DNA from: an uncultured Collinsella sp.
Lineage (GTDB): Bacteria; Actinomycetota; Coriobacteriia; Coriobacteriales; Coriobacteriaceae
Assembly: GCA_938023085.1 (NCBI GenBank)
Contig: CALHDP010000104.1
Location: 1-32,137, forward strand
Length of the DNA stretch: 32,137 nt
Direction of reading: 5' to 3'
Part shown: one piece after another, positions 1-8,502 of the stretch
Numbering within the stretch: position 1 is the stretch's first letter
How the letters are laid out: each line of letters starts with the position of its first letter
The notes under the pieces: generated by a model
What the model was told of the DNA's origin: nothing
The model's database searches: none
What the model saw: the letters and a program-made list of their open reading frames with translations, nothing else
Program-made: the position numbers and the translations under genes

Positions 1-56
1 GGTTTCAAACCGGGCTCGAACGAACATGCCTATTGACAATGGCTTTCTCATATTAG

Positions 57-86
57 AAAAAAGCCCCGAGGCAACGCCCCAGGGCT
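57..86 (-). terminator. Rho-independent terminator of the tRNA-Ala/tRNA-Ile transcript
   Basis: On the minus strand an 11-bp stem (76-86 paired with 62-72, allowing two G-U pairs) with a 3-base loop is followed by six U residues. It lies 14 bases past the CCA end of the last tRNA. Positions 1-56 hold nothing I can assign; a TTGACA at 33-38 has no -10 partner at proper spacing. Confidence 0.85.
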
Positions 87-100
87 CTTCACGGTTTTGA

Positions 101-177
101 TGGTGGACCTGACAAGATTCGAACTTGTGACCTCCCGGTTATCAGCCGGACGCTCTAACCAACTGAGCTACAGGTCC
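101..177 (-). tRNA. tRNA-Ile (anticodon GAT), distal copy
   Basis: This is a complete 77-nt cloverleaf read leftward, with the CCA end encoded at 101-103. The anticodon loop carries GAT and the T-loop reads GTTCGAAT. It is identical to the copy at 325-401. It follows tRNA-Ala directly with a 4-bp gap and ends before a strong terminator. Freestanding tRNA-Ile/tRNA-Ala genes downstream of gyrA are also known in mycobacteria, so the placement fits an old actinobacterial arrangement. Confidence 0.97.
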
Positions 178-181
178 ATCA

Positions 182-257
182 TGGTGGAGGTTAGGGGGAT
201 CGAACCCCTGACCTCAGGCTTGCAAAGCCCGCGCTCTCCCAGCTGAGCTAAACCCCC
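182..257 (-). tRNA. tRNA-Ala (anticodon TGC)
   Basis: This is a 76-nt cloverleaf read leftward with encoded CCA at 182-184 and anticodon TGC. The acceptor stem contains the G3-U70 wobble pair, the classical identity element for alanyl-tRNA synthetase. The gene lies between two identical tRNA-Ile copies. A hairpin at 269-313 sits just upstream, leaving no room for its own promoter, so it is probably read through from the upstream tRNA-Ile promoter. Confidence 0.97.
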
Positions 258-268
258 ACGGAGACAGT

Positions 269-313
269 AATAAACACCCCAGCGGCGACTCGGCTCTCGC
301 TGGGGTGTTTATT
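269..313 (-). terminator. Strong hairpin between tRNA-Ile and tRNA-Ala (terminator or processing structure)
   Basis: A perfect 15-bp stem pairs 269-283 with 299-313 around a 15-base loop. The minus-strand 3' flank ends in TGTTTATT, so it resembles an intrinsic terminator in either direction. It separates the promoter-proximal tRNA-Ile from the Ala-Ile pair. Only 11 bases lie between it and tRNA-Ala, so it may be a partial terminator or an RNase III processing site rather than an absolute stop. Confidence 0.6.
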
Positions 314-324
314 GCGAAAGAAAG

Positions 325-401
325 TGGTGGACCTGACAAGATTCGAACTTGTGACCTCCCGGTTATCAGCCGGACGCTCTAACCAACTGAGCTACAGGTC
401 C
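325..401 (-). tRNA. tRNA-Ile (anticodon GAT), promoter-proximal copy
   Basis: This 77-nt tRNA has encoded CCA (325-327) and is identical to the copy at 101-177; the identical block spans 80 bp (325-404 and 101-180). It is first in the leftward tRNA cluster, 14 bases from a good promoter. The duplication may raise the dose of an abundant tRNA or be the product of a recent tandem duplication. Confidence 0.97.
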
Positions 402-415
402 ATCGCGCAAGGGAT

Positions 416-445
416 ATATTAGACGAGTCGTTACGCGCGCGTCAA
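416..445 (-). promoter_or_regulatory. Sigma-70-type promoter of the tRNA cluster
   Basis: On the minus strand TTGACG (440-445) and TAATAT (416-421) are separated by 18 bases and sit just upstream of tRNA-Ile. Both boxes are one base from consensus. The GC-rich sequence right after the -10 resembles the discriminator of stringently controlled stable-RNA promoters; that last point is inference. Confidence 0.75.
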
Positions 446-472
446 CAACTTTTTTGAAAATCTTTGGAGGGT

Positions 473-608
473 GTGTCAGACGGCTGGGCGAGATGGGTTA
501 GGTTTGCTGCTCGGGCAGTCCTGCGCAAGACGAAGGCCACATTAAGTGGCCTTCTTTGCGTGCGGAACTCGCGACAAACCTAACCCATCTCGCCCAGCCG
601 TCTGACAC
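473..608. repeat. Perfect 34-bp inverted repeat with inner hairpin
   Basis: Arms 473-506 and 575-608 are exact reverse complements over 34 bp. The 68-base centre contains a second perfect 9-bp stem (532-540 with 546-554, loop ATTAA). The element fills the space between the gyrA terminator and the tRNA promoter. No ORF is evident in it. No clean target-site duplication is visible at the flanks (similar GGGT-type sequence on each side, but not adjacent). It could be a MITE-like element, a cruciform or a structured RNA. Confidence 0.9.
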
Positions 609-625
609 GGGGTTCCAAGCTTGTC

Positions 626-658
626 AAAAAAGCGGTCGGCGCGCAGTGCGCCGACCGC
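626..658 (-). terminator. Rho-independent terminator of gyrA
   Basis: On the minus strand an 11-bp perfect GC-rich stem (648-658 with 632-642, 5-base loop) is followed by six U residues (626-631), 41 bases past the gyrA stop codon. Confidence 0.9.
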
Positions 659-698
659 CGATATAAGGGGTCTGATGATTTTTACCAGTCAGGGCCTC

Positions 699-3440
699 TT
701 ACTCGTCGAGGAGATCCTCTGGCAGGTCGTTGCCGTCGCCTAGGTCGACTGGGGCTTCTTCGGTGTCGGCTGCGACCTCGGCACCTTCGCCCTCGGGCTT
801 CTCTTTGGCGGTCGTCATGCGGGCTACGGCGCAGATGCGGTCGCTGTCGTCGACGGTCATCATCTTGACGCCCTGGGTGGCGCGGCCAGTCTGGCTGATC
901 TCGTCGGTCTTAACGCGAATGACCGTCGCGCCCTCCGTCACGATGAATAGCTCGTGCTGCGGGCCCACCGTCTTCATGGCCGCGAGGTTACCCTTACGCT
1001 CGGTCATTTGGATGGTGTAGACGCCCTGGCCGCCGCGATTCTGCTCCGGGTAGTCCGCGACCGGTGTGCGCTTGCCGTAGCCGCGCTCGGTGATGACAAA
1101 CAGATCGCCGTTGCCGTTAGTGACTTCCATGCCCAGAACGCTCACGCCGTCCTTCATGCCGATACCGCGAACGCCGCTGGTATCGCGGCCGGTAGCGCGC
1201 ACCTGCTCCTCGGAGAACATGATTGCCTTGCCCGCGGTGGTGGCCAGGATAATCTTGTCGCCCTCGCGTACGCGGCGCACGTTCAGCAGCGCGTCGTCGT
1301 CACGCAGGTTGATAGCGATCAGGCCGTCGCGACGGCTGCGGTCATATGCGCTCATCACGGTCTTCTTGACCATGCCGCTCTTGGTGGCAAACATCAGGTA
1401 CTCGTCGGCCGGGAACTCGCGGCAGCTGATGACGCTCGCGATCTTCTCGCCCTCCTCGAAGGGCAGCAGGTTGACGATCGCGGTACCGCGCGCCTGGCGC
1501 GTACCCACCGGCAGCTCGTGCACCTTCAGGCGATAGACCTTGCCCTTGCTCGAGAAGAACAGCACGTACTCGTGCGTGGACGCGATGAACATCTCATCAA
1601 TAACGTCGTCCTCTTTGAGGTTGACGCCCGACACGCCCTTGCCGCCGCGCTTTTGGGCGCGGTAGGCGGCAACCGGGATACGCTTAACGTAGCCGGTGTG
1701 GGTGATGGTCACGACCATATCCTCGTCGGCGATGAGGTCCTCGACATCCAGGTCCTTCTCAACCTGGCTGATCTCGGTGCGGCGCTTGTCGCCAAACTTC
1801 TTGGAGATCTCGCGCATCTCTTCCTTAATGACGCCCAGGATTTTCTCCTCATGCGCCAGCAGGTCCTCGTAGTAGGCGATGGCGCGGCGCAGACCGTCCA
1901 GCTCTTCCTGAATTTTGTCGCGCTCCAGGCCGGTCAGGCGGCGCAACTTCATCTCGAGAATGGCCGTGGTCTGCTCGGGCGTAAAGCCAAAGCGCTCGAT
2001 CAAGCGGCTGCTGGCCTCGGAGTCGGTCTGCGAGGAGCGAATAATGCTAATGACCTCGTCGATATGGTCGAGGGCCATCAAGTAGCCCTCAAGGATATGC
2101 GCGCGGGCCTGGGCCTTTTTAAGGTCGAAGCGGGTGCGGCGAGTGACGACGTCGACCTGGTGGTCGATGTAGTGCTGCAGCATCTCGCGCAGGCTCAGGC
2201 ATTTGGGAACGCCGTTGACGAGCGCCAGGTTGTTGGCGCCAAAGGTCGTCTGCAGCGAGGTGTACTTATACAGGTTGTTGAGCACGACCTGCGGAATGAC
2301 GCCCTTCTTGAGCTCGATGACCAGACGGATACCCTTCTGGTTGGACTCATCGCGCATATCCGAGATGCCCTCGATGCGCTTGTCGTTGACGAGCTGGGCG
2401 ATCTTCTCCTGCAGGGTGCCCTTGTTGACCATGTAGGGAATCTCGGTAAAGACCAGGCGGCTGCGGCCGGTCTTGGTGGACTCCACATGTGCCTTGGCAC
2501 GCACGGTAATGGAGCCGCGGCCGGTCTCGTAGCTCTGCTTAATGCCGGCGCTGCCCATGATGATGGCGCCGGTGGGGAAGTCCGGACCGGGCATGATCTG
2601 CATGAGCTCGTCGACAGTGGCGTCGGGGTTGTCGATCAGGTAGCAGGTGGCCTCGATCGCCTCGGTGAGGTTATGCGGGGCGATGTTGGTGGCCATGCCG
2701 ACGGCGATGCCCTGGCTGCCGTTGACCAGCAGGTTGGGGAAGCGCGCAGGCAGTGCCACGGGCTCGGCGAGCGATTCGTCGTAGTTGGGCTGCCAGTCGA
2801 CGGTATCCTTCTGCAAGTCACGCAGCAGTTCCATGGCGGGCTTGGCCAGGCGACTCTCGGTGTAACGCATGGCCGCCGCGCCGTCGCCGTCGATGTTGCC
2901 GAAGTTGCCGTGACCGTCGATGAGCGGCGTGCGCATGGAGAACCACTGCGCCAGGCGGACCATGGCCTCATAGACCGCGGAGTCGCCATGCGGGTGGTAC
3001 TTACCGATAACTTCGCCGACCGTCCAAGCTGACTTCTTGTGCGGGCGGTTGGGGTAGATGCCGCTCTCGTTCATCGCGTACAGGATGCGGCGGTGCACCG
3101 GCTTTAAGCCGTCGCGTACGTCCGGCAGGGCGCGGGCGGTGATGACCGACATCGAGTACTCGATAAACGACTGCTTCATCTCGCGGCCGAACTCCGAAAT
3201 CTGGAGCTGGCCGCCGTTGATATCCTCGCCTGCGGAGGCGCCGCGGTCGACTTCGCCAAAGCTCTCCTCGAGCTCGCCGTCGTCATCCTCTTCCTCTTCC
3301 TCGTCGGCATCGGGGTTGTAGGCATCGGGGTCGCCGTCCTCGCCCTGCTCGGCGCGGGCAAGCAGGCGCTTCAGATCATCGGGCATACCGGCGTCGCCGG
3401 TCTCGTCCATACCCTCGTTATTGTTGATATCGTCTGCCAC
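699..3440 (-). CDS. gyrA: DNA gyrase subunit A
   Basis: This is the breakage-reunion subunit of type II topoisomerase, which introduces negative supercoils with GyrB. The 913-residue product has the winged-helix core (LPDVRDGLKPVHRR near 105-118), the catalytic tyrosine in AAAMRYTE (Tyr193), and a C-terminal beta-pinwheel with the GyrA box as QKRGGKG, which separates it from ParC. In the quinolone region GDSAVYE places Ser at the E. coli Ser83 position and Glu at Asp87, a wild-type pattern in many Gram-positives. It starts with GTG, with AGGAGG four bases upstream. The first ~76 residues are an extra, very acidic extension (DADEEEEEDDD near 44-54) absent from E. coli GyrA, and the tail is also acidic. 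It follows gyrB after a 156-bp spacer that carries a small hairpin (3532-3547) and may hold a separate promoter. Confidence 0.97.
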   Translation of the reverse strand: MADDINNNEGMDETGDAGMPDDLKRLLARAEQGEDGDPDAYNPDADEEEEEDDDGELEESFGEVDRGASAGEDINGGQLQISEFGREMKQSFIEYSMSVITARALPDVRDGLKPVHRRILYAMNESGIYPNRPHKKSAWTVGEVIGKYHPHGDSAVYEAMVRLAQWFSMRTPLIDGHGNFGNIDGDGAAAMRYTESRLAKPAMELLRDLQKDTVDWQPNYDESLAEPVALPARFPNLLVNGSQGIAVGMATNIAPHNLTEAIEATCYLIDNPDATVDELMQIMPGPDFPTGAIIMGSAGIKQSYETGRGSITVRAKAHVESTKTGRSRLVFTEIPYMVNKGTLQEKIAQLVNDKRIEGISDMRDESNQKGIRLVIELKKGVIPQVVLNNLYKYTSLQTTFGANNLALVNGVPKCLSLREMLQHYIDHQVDVVTRRTRFDLKKAQARAHILEGYLMALDHIDEVISIIRSSQTDSEASSRLIERFGFTPEQTTAILEMKLRRLTGLERDKIQEELDGLRRAIAYYEDLLAHEEKILGVIKEEMREISKKFGDKRRTEISQVEKDLDVEDLIADEDMVVTITHTGYVKRIPVAAYRAQKRGGKGVSGVNLKEDDVIDEMFIASTHEYVLFFSSKGKVYRLKVHELPVGTRQARGTAIVNLLPFEEGEKIASVISCREFPADEYLMFATKSGMVKKTVMSAYDRSRRDGLIAINLRDDDALLNVRRVREGDKIILATTAGKAIMFSEEQVRATGRDTSGVRGIGMKDGVSVLGMEVTNGNGDLFVITERGYGKRTPVADYPEQNRGGQGVYTIQMTERKGNLAAMKTVGPQHELFIVTEGATVIRVKTDEISQTGRATQGVKMMTVDDSDRICAVARMTTAKEKPEGEGAEVAADTEEAPVDLGDGNDLPEDLLDE

Positions 3441-3596
3441 GTTACCTCCTCATGGTTTGCGTGGTCCACTAGTTTCCCCACCACGGAGACGGCTTTTCCA
3501 GGTGCCGCAGATTCGCCCGAAAGAGGAGGGAAGCGTACTTGGGTACGCGACCGACGATTGAGGGTGAAGGTGCGGTGGCTGGGAAAGCCGCAGGGA

Positions 3597-5627
3597 TTAG
3601 GCGTCTAAGAATCGTGCGTCATGCGCGTGCTTTTCAATGTACTCGCGGCGATAGCCGACCTCGGAACCCATCAGCTCGCGCACGGCACGGTCCGCCACCA
3701 CGGCGTCCTCGATCGACACACGCTGTAGGATGCGGGTCTTGGGGTCCATCGTCGTCGAGGCAAGCTGCTTGGGGTCCATCTCGCCCAGGCCCTTGTAGCG
3801 CTGGACGGTATAGCCCTTGCGCTTTTTGGTGATCTTGCCGTCCTTGGCCTTGCCATCCTCGTCGTTATCGTCGGGGTTCAGGCCCAGGCTCTGGATGGTG
3901 TCGCGCAGGATCTCGTCTTCGGGCTGGCGGCCGTTGGGATACACGTAGTGGATCTTGTTGCGCACCTTAATGCCAAAGATGGGCGGGCAGGCAACATAGA
4001 CGTAGCCGGCATCGATCAGCGGACGCATGTACTTGTAGAAGAACGTCAGCAGCAGAATGCGGATATGCGCGCCGTCGACGTCTGCATCGGTCATGATGAT
4101 GATCTTGTGGTAGCGCGCCTTGGTGATATCGAAGTCGCCGCCGTCGCCGGCACTCGTCGTGACGCCGCAGCCGATCGCGGTAATCAATGACTGGATGGTG
4201 TCACTCGAGAACGCGCGATGGTCACCAACGCGTTCGACGTTCAAAATCTTGCCGCGCAGGGGCAGAATCGCCTGGATGTCTCGGCGACGGCCGTCCTTGG
4301 CTGAACCGCCTGCCGAGTCACCCTCTACGATGAAGAGCTCGGTCAGCTCGGCATCGCGCACCGAGCAGTCGGCGAGCTTACCGGGCAGGGACGCCGTCTC
4401 GAGCAGGCTCTTGCGACGGGTCGCTTCGCGCGCCTTGCGGGCGGCGTTGCGGGCCTTGCATGCCTGCTGGGCCTTCTTGACGATCTCGCGAGCGGGCTTA
4501 GGGTGCTCCTCCAAGTAATCGGCAAGTCCGTCGGTCACGATCTTGAGCGTGAGCGCGCGCATATAGGAGCTGCCGAGCTTGGCCTTGGTCTGGCCCTCAA
4601 ACTGCGGATCGGGCAGCTTGACCGAGATAACGGCCGAAAGGCCCTCGCGCACATCGTCGCCGGTCAGGTTGGCGTCTTTTTCCTTGAGCAGGTTCTGCTT
4701 GCGCGCGTAGTCGTTGATCACGCGGGTGAGCGCGGTGCGGAAGCCCTCAAGGTGCATGCCGCCCTCGGGGGTGTAGATGTCGTTGGCAAACGACATGACG
4801 TTCTCGCCGTAACCGCTATTCCACTGCAGGGAAACCTCGACCTCGCCCATCTTGGCCACAGGTGCGTCCGGGTCCGATTTGCCCTCGATGTAGATGGGCT
4901 CCTTAAAGGCCTCGGGGACGTCCTTGCCCTCGTTGAGGAACTTGACGAAGTCGATGATGCCGCCCTCGTAGCAAAACTCCTCCACATGGGGAGTCGCCTC
5001 GCGCTCGTCGGTCAGCACGATTTTGAGGTTCTTATTGAGGAACGCCGTCTCCTGCAGACGGTTGTGCAGCGTATCGAAATCGTAGATGCATGTCTCGAAG
5101 ATCTCGTCGTCGGGCCAGAAGGTGACGGTGGTGCCCGTCGAATCCGAGGTGCCCACGACCTCCATCTTCTTAACGGTCTTGCCGCGCGAGAACTCCATCT
5201 CGTAGGTGTTGCCGTCGCGACGAACCTGAACGACCACGCGCTTGGACAGTGCGTTGACGACGGAGATACCAACGCCGTGCAGGCCGCCCGAAACCTTATA
5301 GGCCGAGTTATCGAACTTACCGCCGGCGTGCAAGATCGTCATGACGACCTCGAGCGTCGGGATCTTTTTAACAGGGTGCTCGTCGACGGGGATGCCGCGC
5401 CCGTTGTCGACGACCGTGATGGAGTTGTCGGCGTGGACCGTCACCTGGATCTCGGTGCAGAAACCGGCCATGGCCTCGTCGACGGAGTTGTCAACGATCT
5501 CCCACACCAGGTGATGCAGACCGCTGGCGCTCGTCGAGCCGATATACATGCCCGGGCGCTTACGAACGGCCTCGAGACCTTCGAGAATCTTAATCTCGCC
5601 GCCATCGTAATCGTTTTCGTTTGCCAC
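3597..5627 (-). CDS. gyrB: DNA gyrase subunit B
   Basis: This is the ATPase subunit of gyrase. With the GTG start at 5627 the product has 676 residues. It has the GHKL ATPase fold (catalytic Glu in EIVDN near 43, NGRGI near 75-79, GGLHGVG at 114-120). It also has the TOPRIM acidic residues in EGDSAGG (near 434) and DADVDGAH (near 510), and the C-terminal QRYKGLGEM motif that contacts GyrA. I chose GTG at 5627 because GGAGGA lies five bases before it; an in-frame TTG at 5645 would overlap that ribosome-binding site. The upstream operon ends in a terminator at 5677-5706, so gyrB needs its own promoter in 5640-5676. A weak TTTACG/TACACA pair with 17-base spacing is the best candidate there. Confidence 0.97.
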   Translation of the reverse strand: MANENDYDGGEIKILEGLEAVRKRPGMYIGSTSASGLHHLVWEIVDNSVDEAMAGFCTEIQVTVHADNSITVVDNGRGIPVDEHPVKKIPTLEVVMTILHAGGKFDNSAYKVSGGLHGVGISVVNALSKRVVVQVRRDGNTYEMEFSRGKTVKKMEVVGTSDSTGTTVTFWPDDEIFETCIYDFDTLHNRLQETAFLNKNLKIVLTDEREATPHVEEFCYEGGIIDFVKFLNEGKDVPEAFKEPIYIEGKSDPDAPVAKMGEVEVSLQWNSGYGENVMSFANDIYTPEGGMHLEGFRTALTRVINDYARKQNLLKEKDANLTGDDVREGLSAVISVKLPDPQFEGQTKAKLGSSYMRALTLKIVTDGLADYLEEHPKPAREIVKKAQQACKARNAARKAREATRRKSLLETASLPGKLADCSVRDAELTELFIVEGDSAGGSAKDGRRRDIQAILPLRGKILNVERVGDHRAFSSDTIQSLITAIGCGVTTSAGDGGDFDITKARYHKIIIMTDADVDGAHIRILLLTFFYKYMRPLIDAGYVYVACPPIFGIKVRNKIHYVYPNGRQPEDEILRDTIQSLGLNPDDNDEDGKAKDGKITKKRKGYTVQRYKGLGEMDPKQLASTTMDPKTRILQRVSIEDAVVADRAVRELMGSEVGYRREYIEKHAHDARFLDA

Positions 5628-5676
5628 ACGTCCTCCTTCAGTCAAGAAAATGTGTACAGCCTTACTAGTTTATCGT

Positions 5677-5706
5677 AAAAAAATACCCTCGGGAACGAGG
5701 GTATTT
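5677..5706 (-). terminator. Rho-independent terminator after the dnaA-dnaN-recF-DUF721 cluster
   Basis: On the minus strand a 10-bp stem (5697-5706 with 5681-5690, 6-base loop GTTCCC) runs into seven or more U residues. It lies 27 bases past the DUF721 stop and separates that cluster from gyrB. Confidence 0.92.
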
Positions 5707-5732
5707 GGCTCTACAAGGCCACCAGATGCGAT

Positions 5733-6296
5733 TTAAGGCTCTTTTTTGCTTTGCACGCCCTTGGCCCACTCGGCACTGGCTCTCATGGCGTTCTCGAGGG
5801 CCTCGCGCAGTTTTTGGTCCTCGATGGGTGCCACTTGGCGCTCGATCTCGGTGCGCTCGGCCTCGCTTAGGTAGGCGTGCGGGGCCGGCGGGCGCTCGGT
5901 CGTCGCCGGGCGCAGGCGCTGCTTGGCGGCGGGTGGCGTGTGACCGGGCGCGGTGGTTTTGAACACCAGGCCGTCCACATGCGCACCGGCGCGCTCCATG
6001 CGCGCGCGGATGATCTCGCGCAACAGCGTCATTTCCTGCGTCCACGAGGGCGAGTCGAGATATACCAGCAGCTCATTGGACTCGGGCAGGTAGCGCAGAC
6101 CCGTCACATGCCGCCCCTCGCGCGTGCCCGAGCACACCGCATTCCACGCGCGATAGACCGCACGAGATTCCTCTGCAGCCTCCATCTGCGCGCGGCGCTC
6201 AGGTGTCGCGGCGGCCAGGATGCGCTGGCGCTCTGCGTTCAAAAACCCACTGAAGGCGACCGTTTCGCTCTCGCGCTCGTAATTAGCACGTCTCAC
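5733..6296 (-). CDS. DUF721 family protein, probable DciA-like replicative helicase loader
   Basis: A 187-residue protein with a central DUF721 core (about residues 40-110). The core includes VYRAWNAVCSG, GLRYLPESNELLVYLDSPSW and TLLREIIRARM, typical of the small RNA/DNA-binding-like fold of DciA. DciA proteins interact with DnaB and help load it in bacteria lacking DnaC or DnaI; that role is known for the family and inferred here. The basic, proline-rich C-terminal half (RLRPATTERPPAPH) looks flexible. GTG at 6296 overlaps the end of recF by 14 bp, implying translational coupling. recF-DUF721-gyrB is a common actinobacterial order. The symbol dciA is plausible but not assigned from sequence alone. 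Confidence 0.85.
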   Translation of the reverse strand: MRRANYERESETVAFSGFLNAERQRILAAATPERRAQMEAAEESRAVYRAWNAVCSGTREGRHVTGLRYLPESNELLVYLDSPSWTQEMTLLREIIRARMERAGAHVDGLVFKTTAPGHTPPAAKQRLRPATTERPPAPHAYLSEAERTEIERQVAPIEDQKLREALENAMRASAEWAKGVQSKKEP

Positions 6297-7389
6297 CCAT
6301 GCTCACCACCTTGGCTCGATCAAGCAGATCATCGGTAAAGTACCCCAGGTTGGTCGTGGTTATGACCGTCTGGATATCATCGCCGATCAGCCGCAGGAAA
6401 GCACCGCGGCGTTCGCCGTCGAGTTCGCTCATCACGTCGTCCAAAAGCAGCAATGGGGCGGTGCCCAGGACATCGCGAGCCACGGCCACCTCCGCCACCT
6501 TCCAGGCCAGAACCAACGTTCGCTGCTGACCTTGGCTGGCAAATGAACGGGCGGAGCGACCCGCCACGGTAAACTCAATCTCATCGCGATGCGGTCCCAT
6601 CAACGTCACGCCGCGGCGAATTTCCTCGTCGGCGTGCTCATCAAGGGCAGCCAGCATGCGCTCGTACGCCCAGCCCTTCAGCTCTTCGCGATCATCGACC
6701 TGGGGCAAATCCCCCAGCGTGGACGTATAGGTCACGTTGGCAGCCTCACCGGATGCCACTTGCCCGTAGGCAGTGTGCACATGGCCCGCCAGCCGGTCGA
6801 GCAGAGCCAACCGGTGCACAAGCAGGGCCGAGCCCGCGCGGGCAATCGAATCGTTCCACGCGCCGAGCATCTCGCGGCAGCACCAGGTCTCCTTGAGCAA
6901 GGCGTTACGCTGGGTCACGCAGCGCCCATAGGTGCTCGCAAGATCGGCATAGCGTGCGCTCAGTTGCATGCCAAAGTCATCGAGGGCGGCGCGGCGCACA
7001 CTGGCGCCTCGCTTAACCATGTCAAGATGGTCGGGGCAAAACAGCACGCTCGGCAGAACCCCGCGCACACCGGCGGCAGAACATCTCTTGCCGTTGCGGC
7101 TAAACGAGCGCTTACCGTCCTCCGCGTTCAATCCCATATCAAGCACGCGGCCGTCGCCCTCGAGCCTCAGCTCGGCCTTGCACGAGCCCACGCCGTCATG
7201 GACGAGCTCGGCTGCGGTCGGATGCCTAAACGAGGCGCCGCTCGTCAGCAGCTGCAGCGCCTCTATGAGATTGGTCTTTCCCGCCGCGTTGGGTCCCGCG
7301 AGCACCGTCACACCCTCGTCCAGGGCAAGGCGATAACTATCGAAGCTGCGGTAGTGCGCGACGGAAAGATCGCGGGCGAACATGGTCAT
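6283..7389 (-). CDS. recF: DNA replication and repair protein RecF
   Basis: This SMC-like ATPase binds gapped DNA and, with RecO and RecR, promotes RecA loading at stalled forks. The 368-residue protein has Walker A GPNAAGKT (32-39), the ABC-type signature SQGQQRT (near 285) and Walker B LLLLDDVMSELD (near 316), in the expected order and at normal family length. ATG at 7389 lies 9 bp after the dnaN stop with no strong ribosome-binding site, so coupling to dnaN translation is likely. A second ATG two codons on (7383) is possible. Confidence 0.97.
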   Translation of the reverse strand: MTMFARDLSVAHYRSFDSYRLALDEGVTVLAGPNAAGKTNLIEALQLLTSGASFRHPTAAELVHDGVGSCKAELRLEGDGRVLDMGLNAEDGKRSFSRNGKRCSAAGVRGVLPSVLFCPDHLDMVKRGASVRRAALDDFGMQLSARYADLASTYGRCVTQRNALLKETWCCREMLGAWNDSIARAGSALLVHRLALLDRLAGHVHTAYGQVASGEAANVTYTSTLGDLPQVDDREELKGWAYERMLAALDEHADEEIRRGVTLMGPHRDEIEFTVAGRSARSFASQGQQRTLVLAWKVAEVAVARDVLGTAPLLLLDDVMSELDGERRGAFLRLIGDDIQTVITTTNLGYFTDDLLDRAKVVSMGETC

Positions 7390-7398
7390 GGCGCAGCG

Positions 7399-8502
7399 CT
7401 AGATGCGGACCGGCATGACTAGGTACAGGTAGTTGATCTTGTCGTAGGACTTGAAGATGCCCGCCTGCGAGTAGCTCTTGAGCTCCAGCGTGATCTCCTT
7501 CTCTTTGGACAGAGCATTGAGGCAGCCGAAGATGTAGTGGTAGTTGAAGGCGATGGTGCCCGACTCGCCCTCGGCCTCGACATCGATCGTCTCCTGCGCA
7601 AGGTCCTGGTCATTGGAAATGGAGGACAGGCCCATCTGCCCGTTCTCGACATCGATCTCGAACTTGACGGCGGGGTTGGCGCTCGCGATAACGGCCACGC
7701 GCTTGAGGGCGGCGTTAAAGGCGGCGACGTCGATCTTGACGCTCGTCACGCACGAATCGGGGATGAGCTGCTTGTAGTTGGGGTACACGCCCTCGATGCG
7801 GCGCGACACGTAGGTGGTGTTGCCGGCCTCAAAGACGACCTGGGTGTCGGTAGCCCCGATCATGATGGTCGCCTGGCTGGCCATGATGTTCAGCGCGTCG
7901 TTAAAGGCGTCGGCCGGAACGTTGAGCTCAAAGGAACCCTCGAGGGTCGAGGTCTCGACCTGCGTATCGCACACGGCCAAGCGGAAGGAATCGGTCGCCA
8001 CCAAGCGAACGGTGTTGTTCTCGACCTTCATGTGCACGCCACCCAGGATGGGGCGGGCCTTGTCGGTCGAGGTGACGCGCCACACGCGGCCGACCATTTC
8101 GGACAAGATATCGGTCGGCAGCTCCACGGCACTCTCGATGGCATAGGCCGGAAACTCGGGGAAGTCATTGGCATCGAGCGTGTTCAGGCGGAACGAGCTC
8201 TTCTCGCAACCAATCAGCACCTGGCGCTCGGACAGCTCAAAGGTGACCGGGGCATCGGGAAGGGTCTTGGTGATATTGGAGAGCATCTTGCAGGGGATAA
8301 CCATCTCGCCCTCTTCTTCGACATGCGCCGCGATGCGATGACGGATCGAGATAGTGTAGTTAGAGGTCTGGAATTCCAAGATGCCGTCTTGCGCCTTGAC
8401 GAGCACGCCCGACAGGATGGGAAGGGTGGATGCCGAAGCGACACCCTTCATAACGACGCCGATGGCTTGTGTAAGCGAGCTCTGGCTGACGGTGAACTTC
8501 AT
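7399..8502 (-). CDS. dnaN: DNA polymerase III subunit beta (sliding clamp)
   Basis: The ring clamp tethers DNA polymerase III to the template. The 367-residue product matches the three-subdomain clamp length. It begins with the typical MKFTVSQSSLTQAI and ends with the conserved YLVMPVRI that lines the protein-binding pocket. ATG at 8502 follows AAAGG about ten bases upstream. The 238-bp gap to dnaA contains the candidate unwinding element described separately; dnaN promoter elements probably overlap the AT-rich part. Confidence 0.97.
   Translation of the reverse strand: MKFTVSQSSLTQAIGVVMKGVASASTLPILSGVLVKAQDGILEFQTSNYTISIRHRIAAHVEEEGEMVIPCKMLSNITKTLPDAPVTFELSERQVLIGCEKSSFRLNTLDANDFPEFPAYAIESAVELPTDILSEMVGRVWRVTSTDKARPILGGVHMKVENNTVRLVATDSFRLAVCDTQVETSTLEGSFELNVPADAFNDALNIMASQATIMIGATDTQVVFEAGNTTYVSRRIEGVYPNYKQLIPDSCVTSVKIDVAAFNAALKRVAVIASANPAVKFEIDVENGQMGLSSISNDQDLAQETIDVEAEGESGTIAFNYHYIFGCLNALSKEKEITLELKSYSQAGIFKSYDKINYLYLVMPVRI

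Noticed and set aside
33..56. TTGACA at 33-38 with TATTAG at 51-56 as a promoter
   Set aside because: The spacer is only 12 bases.
954..3032. A 692-codon open frame on the plus strand opposite gyrA
   Set aside because: It is an antisense shadow of the GC-rich gyrA codons; no ribosome-binding site, no recognisable domain, and gyrA is certain.
4503..5678. A 391-codon plus-strand frame opposite gyrB
   Set aside because: Antisense shadow; low-complexity Val/Asp/Leu-rich product without motifs.
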